Assembly (NCBI GenBank): GCA_021787505.1
Contig: JAJYLU010000117.1
Location: 1 to 6,269 of the forward strand
Length of the DNA stretch: 6,269 nucleotides
Reading direction: 5' to 3'
Source of the DNA: Nitrospirota bacterium
Lineage (GTDB): Bacteria > Nitrospirota > Thermodesulfovibrionia > Thermodesulfovibrionales > UBA6898
The position numbers and the translations under genes are program-made. Shown piece by piece: positions 4,145-6,269 of this stretch. The notes below the pieces were generated by a model. It had not been told where the DNA came from. It ran no database searches and saw only the letters and a list, made by a program, of their open reading frames with translations. The first letter of the stretch is position 1. Each line of letters opens with the position of its first letter.

Positions 4145-5319
4145 TGTTCCGCTCCCTCTGCAAGAGGTAATGAGACCTCCGCTGTAGTTCCCGGGGGTGG
4201 GTCATTGTTCCATATCGCAATGCTGCCGCCCTGGCTTTCGAGAACATTCTTCACAATGGTCAGTCCAAGCCCTGTCCCGCCGCGGCGCGTCGAAAAGAAG
4301 GGGTCGAAAATCTTACCCACGAACTCCCGGGAAATGCCGGACCCTTTGTCGGTTACCCGCACTTTGGCGAATTTTTCAGAAGGATCGGATATTACGACCT
4401 CAATTTCGCTTCCGGCTGGGCTATACTGGCCGGCATTGTCGAGAAGATTAAGAAAGACCTGATGCAGTCTCAGGCCGTCGGTCAGAACCCTGGTCTTTTC
4501 GCCCCCGGGGCGCTGTATAAGGGACACTGCATGCCCTTTTGCCCACCGGGAATCTTTCCAGGTATTGATTGCGGCCAGACAAATCTCGGACAAAAATTCC
4601 GCTCGCATCCTGGAAGGATCGACGGGCTTCCCGACTTGCAGCAGATCCTTCATAAGCAGAGATAACCGATCTATCTGACTGCGGATATGGTAGAGATATG
4701 TGCCGGCGTCGGGATTGTCCTTCAGCTCCTTCGAGAGCGCCTCTGTGACGGACATGAGGGCATGGAGCGAGTTGCGCACCTCATGGGCAACTCCTGCCGC
4801 AAATCCGGCGAGCACTTCCATGCCGTGGCGATGCATCATCTGTATCTCCCTTTCCCTGAGATCTACGGCCTCCTGCTCGGCCAGGAGACACCACTCCCGG
4901 CAAAAGTCAAGGGAGATGCGCGCAAAGAACCGCTCCAGAAAAAGGGCGGCCTGTCCCTTGTCGAAGCCGGACTGCAGGGCCTCCTCAACCATGTCCAGGC
5001 AGCTCCTGCGGCAAAGATCTACTATCTTTAGAAAAGCGGCGGGGTCTTCTTCCCTTTCACGGCGGGCCTGGGCCTCTGTTGCACAAAACGGGGGGAACGT
5101 ATACTCTTCGCGGGCGAGGCCAAGGCCAGATTTGGCCCCTTCGGTGTGCGATGCACGCAGTGCAGCCACCAGAGTTGAGGAGATAGAGGACAAAAGTTTC
5201 CGCAGTGTCTCATCGCGTTCAGTCGAATGCTTCTCCGCACCCGCCGAGGCTACACAACGATCCATACGATCGGCAATCTGCTCTTCGCTGGCCGAGATTA
5301 GGTCATCCAGCCATCTCAA
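4141..5319 (-). CDS. Soluble histidine kinase of the two-component pair, with Cys-rich helical sensor region
   Basis: A 392-residue kinase with no hydrophobic membrane segment, so probably cytoplasmic. Residues 1-~165 form a helical input region. ~170-235 is the dimerisation domain with phospho-His179 in GVAHEVRNSLHAL. ~240-388 is the ATPase domain with N box LLDNAGQYSP (Asn295), G1 DKGSGI (~324), F box FDPFFSTR (~338) and G2 GGTGLGL (~347). The input region has no PAS or GAF motif. The stretch FLKIVDLCRRSCLDMV to FCREWC loosely recalls the RsbRD_N-type helical sensor domain (from memory, unchecked). It carries two C-x3-C pairs (Cys103/107 and Cys140/144). The start chosen is TTG at 5317-5319, seven bases after GGGGAGG; the open frame begins at a TTG at 5346, but that lies at the predicted transcription start. 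The stop overlaps the regulator start (TTGA), so the regulator is its likely phosphorylation target. Confidence 0.95.
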   Translation of the reverse strand: MRWLDDLISASEEQIADRMDRCVASAGAEKHSTERDETLRKLLSSISSTLVAALRASHTEGAKSGLGLAREEYTFPPFCATEAQARREREEDPAAFLKIVDLCRRSCLDMVEEALQSGFDKGQAALFLERFFARISLDFCREWCLLAEQEAVDLREREIQMMHRHGMEVLAGFAAGVAHEVRNSLHALMSVTEALSKELKDNPDAGTYLYHIRSQIDRLSLLMKDLLQVGKPVDPSRMRAEFLSEICLAAINTWKDSRWAKGHAVSLIQRPGGEKTRVLTDGLRLHQVFLNLLDNAGQYSPAGSEIEVVISDPSEKFAKVRVTDKGSGISREFVGKIFDPFFSTRRGGTGLGLTIVKNVLESQGGSIAIWNNDPPPGTTAEVSLPLAEGAEH

Positions 5320-5326
5320 TATCGGT

Positions 5327-5333
5327 CCTCCCC
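5327..5333 (-). promoter_or_regulatory. Ribosome binding site that decides the kinase start
   Basis: The minus strand reads GGGGAGG ending at 5327, followed by seven bases and then TTG at 5319-5317. There is no in-frame ATG before residue 19 of the protein. The only earlier candidate start (TTG at 5346) is at or before the predicted transcription start and has no Shine-Dalgarno. The start is therefore placed at the TTG after this site. Confidence 0.75.
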
Positions 5334-5350
5334 GATGATACCGCAATTAT

Positions 5351-5379
5351 ATTATGCGAGCCGGCCAAATTGAAGTCAA
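5351..5379 (-). promoter_or_regulatory. Sigma-70-type promoter for the kinase-regulator pair
   Basis: On the minus strand TTGACT (5379-5374) and CATAAT (5356-5351) are separated by 17 bases; each matches the housekeeping consensus at 5 of 6 positions. The expected start is near 5344, leaving a short leader of about 25 bases that contains the GGGGAGG ribosome site and leads to the TTG at 5319. This implies constitutive expression of the two-component pair, in contrast to the sigma-54-dependent operon it probably controls. Confidence 0.72.
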
Positions 5380-5424
5380 CCAACTCTGTTTTATTCCCCC
5401 AGAAGTTTTCATTTTTTTCAATTT

Positions 5425-5454
5425 TTGACAAATCTCCATACCATTATTTATTAT
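5425..5454 (+). promoter_or_regulatory. Sigma-70-type promoter for the diphosphatase gene
   Basis: TTGACA (5425-5430) is a perfect -35 and TATTAT (5449-5454) a 5-of-6 -10, with 18 bases between. The predicted start is about 5460-5462, only a few bases before the ATG at 5466, so the message would be nearly leaderless. This fits the absence of a Shine-Dalgarno. The element lies back to back with the divergent kinase promoter in the same ~145-base intergenic region. Confidence 0.65.
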
Positions 5455-5465
5455 TCTGCGTTTTT

Positions 5466-6083
5466 ATGAATATCGTACTTGCGACGCGCAACAGAAAAAA
5501 AGTCGAGGAGATCGGCAGGGTTTTTAAAGGGTATGAAGTCTGCTTCCTGACTCTTGATGCCTTCCCCGGCTGTCCGGAAGTTGAAGAAGACGGCGCCACA
5601 TTCAGGCAGAACGCATTAAAAAAAGCGGTCAGCGTCGCCAAATTCACCGGCTGTCCCGCAATCGCCGACGACTCAGGACTTGAGGTCAGGGCGCTCGGGG
5701 GCGCCCCGGGCATTTTTTCGGCAAGGTTCGCAGGCAAAGACGCTGATGATCGCAAGAACCTTATGAAACTGCTCCGGGAGATGAAGGGTCTGGAAGGCGA
5801 AGACCGCGAGGCCAGATTCGTCTGTTGCATTGCCATAGCCTTTCCTGATGGGAGCTATAAGACCTTTACGGGATACACGAAAGGCGAAATTGCCAAAAAA
5901 CCTAAAGGTTTCAATGGTTTTGGTTATGATCCTGTTTTTTACCCTGCTGGCTATGACCTCACCTTCGCCCAAATGACCGCCTCTGAAAAAGACAGACTCA
6001 GCCACAGAGGAAAGGCTTTAAAAAAGTTATATATTTATTTAAAAAATCAATTTTTCATTCATGACAGAAATGATTTATTATGA
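5466..6083 (+). CDS. rdgB: XTP/dITP diphosphatase (non-canonical purine NTP pyrophosphatase, HAM1/RdgB family)
   Basis: A 205-residue housecleaning enzyme that hydrolyses ITP, dITP and XTP to the monophosphate plus pyrophosphate, keeping deaminated purines out of DNA and RNA. Family hallmarks in order: N-terminal NIVLATRNRKKVEEI (substrate-binding T-x-N-x-x-K), EDGATFRQNALKKA (metal-binding Glu region), AIADDSGLEVRALGGAPGIFSARFAG, GYTKGEIAKKPKGFNGFGYDPVFYP, and the C-terminal LSHRGKALKKL. The start is fixed by the conserved N-terminus; the longer open frame from 5205 runs back through the divergent kinase gene and is not used. No Shine-Dalgarno is visible before the ATG, and a good promoter ends only ~12 bases upstream. 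The ~14 residues after the usual end (LKNQFFIHDRNDLL) are coded in AT-rich DNA. It is divergent from the kinase gene and functionally unrelated to the signalling genes. Confidence 0.97.
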   Translation: MNIVLATRNRKKVEEIGRVFKGYEVCFLTLDAFPGCPEVEEDGATFRQNALKKAVSVAKFTGCPAIADDSGLEVRALGGAPGIFSARFAGKDADDRKNLMKLLREMKGLEGEDREARFVCCIAIAFPDGSYKTFTGYTKGEIAKKPKGFNGFGYDPVFYPAGYDLTFAQMTASEKDRLSHRGKALKKLYIYLKNQFFIHDRNDLL

Positions 6084-6269
6084 GGGGCGCAATTTTAAAT
6101 GACCATATAATTTAAAAATCAGATTAATAAGTAATTCTTATCTATTTATCAGAAATATGAATTTGACTTAAAAAAATGCGGAGGCATATAGTTATAGGGT
6201 TTTAAGAGTTTTTTTGCCGCCAGTAAGGTATTTATTTTTTGTTTTAAAATCACTCTGTTTGTTAGTGTT
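6084..6269. other. AT-rich non-coding tail after the diphosphatase gene
   Basis: These 186 bases hold no convincing open reading frame or RNA gene. Composition drops sharply to AT-rich compared with the coding DNA. A weak, AT-only imperfect inverted repeat (6092-6100 with 6110-6119) follows the stop codon, but it lacks a GC stem and T-run, so it is not called a terminator. A possible plus-strand promoter is listed separately; whatever it drives lies beyond the right edge. Confidence 0.6.
6163..6192 (+). promoter_or_regulatory. Possible sigma-70-type promoter pointing out of the window
   Basis: TTGACT (6163-6168) and TATAGT (6187-6192), each 5 of 6 matches, with 18 bases between. The surrounding DNA is AT-rich, where such matches arise easily by chance, and no gene is visible downstream within the remaining ~75 bases. 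It could serve a gene or RNA starting after 6269. Confidence 0.35.

Noticed and set aside
3269..4462. Long 397-codon plus-strand reading frame
   Set aside because: It lies antisense to the sigma-54 regulator and the kinase end, both of which have complete family motifs; it shows no recognisable domain and is a shadow of GC-rich codon use.
5205..5465. 87-residue N-terminal extension of the diphosphatase
   Set aside because: It is antisense to the kinase gene and crosses both promoters; the family's N-terminus starts exactly at the 5466 ATG.
6177..6206. Nine-codon reading frame MRRHIVIGF as a leader peptide
   Set aside because: It overlaps the putative -10 element, has no ribosome site and no attenuator structure after it.

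Overview
The window is about 6.3 kb from a Gram-negative-type bacterium. It carries sigma-54 signalling and a chemosensory gene set of the style seen in Desulfobacterota (Geobacter-like) and Nitrospirota. The sequence alone does not decide between these phyla. Coding DNA is fairly GC-rich; the last ~250 bases are strikingly AT-rich. Eight genes lie on the minus strand and one, an XTP/dITP diphosphatase (rdgB/HAM1 family), is divergent on the plus strand at the right end.

Right to left on the minus strand there are two transcription units. The first (5319 to 2822) is a two-component pair: a soluble histidine kinase and an NtrC-type sigma-54-activating response regulator. They are coupled by a TTGA stop/start overlap and expressed from a good sigma-70 promoter (TTGACT-17-CATAAT). 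The intergenic region 2575-2821 holds a textbook sigma-54 promoter (TGGCATGGCTGTTGCT, GG-N10-GC). Upstream of it are two tandem 16-bp dyads (GTCTCA-N4-TGAGAC type) spaced 21 bp apart, inside a larger perfect 15-bp inverted repeat. The second unit (2574 to beyond position 1) is therefore probably switched on by the neighbouring regulator.

The second unit reads, in transcription order: CheY-like receiver; a second single-domain receiver; a 267-residue helical chemotaxis-associated protein with an FHDITRQ motif that resembles the CheZ active-site motif; a STAS-domain protein with a Cys-containing tail; a second CheY, paralogous to the first; and the N-terminal Hpt domain of CheA (phosphorylatable His48), cut by the window edge. 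Three junctions in it overlap as ATGA. The set looks like a chemosensory phosphorelay in which one CheA may feed several receivers, with a possible phosphatase and a STAS partner. No CheW, MCP, CheR or CheB is visible; they may lie beyond the left edge.

The most interesting points are the self-contained kinase > activator > UAS > sigma-54 promoter > chemosensory operon circuit, the CheZ-like motif in the unnamed helical protein, and a kinase sensor region with two C-x3-C pairs. These are hypotheses from reading the sequence by eye; no searches were run.
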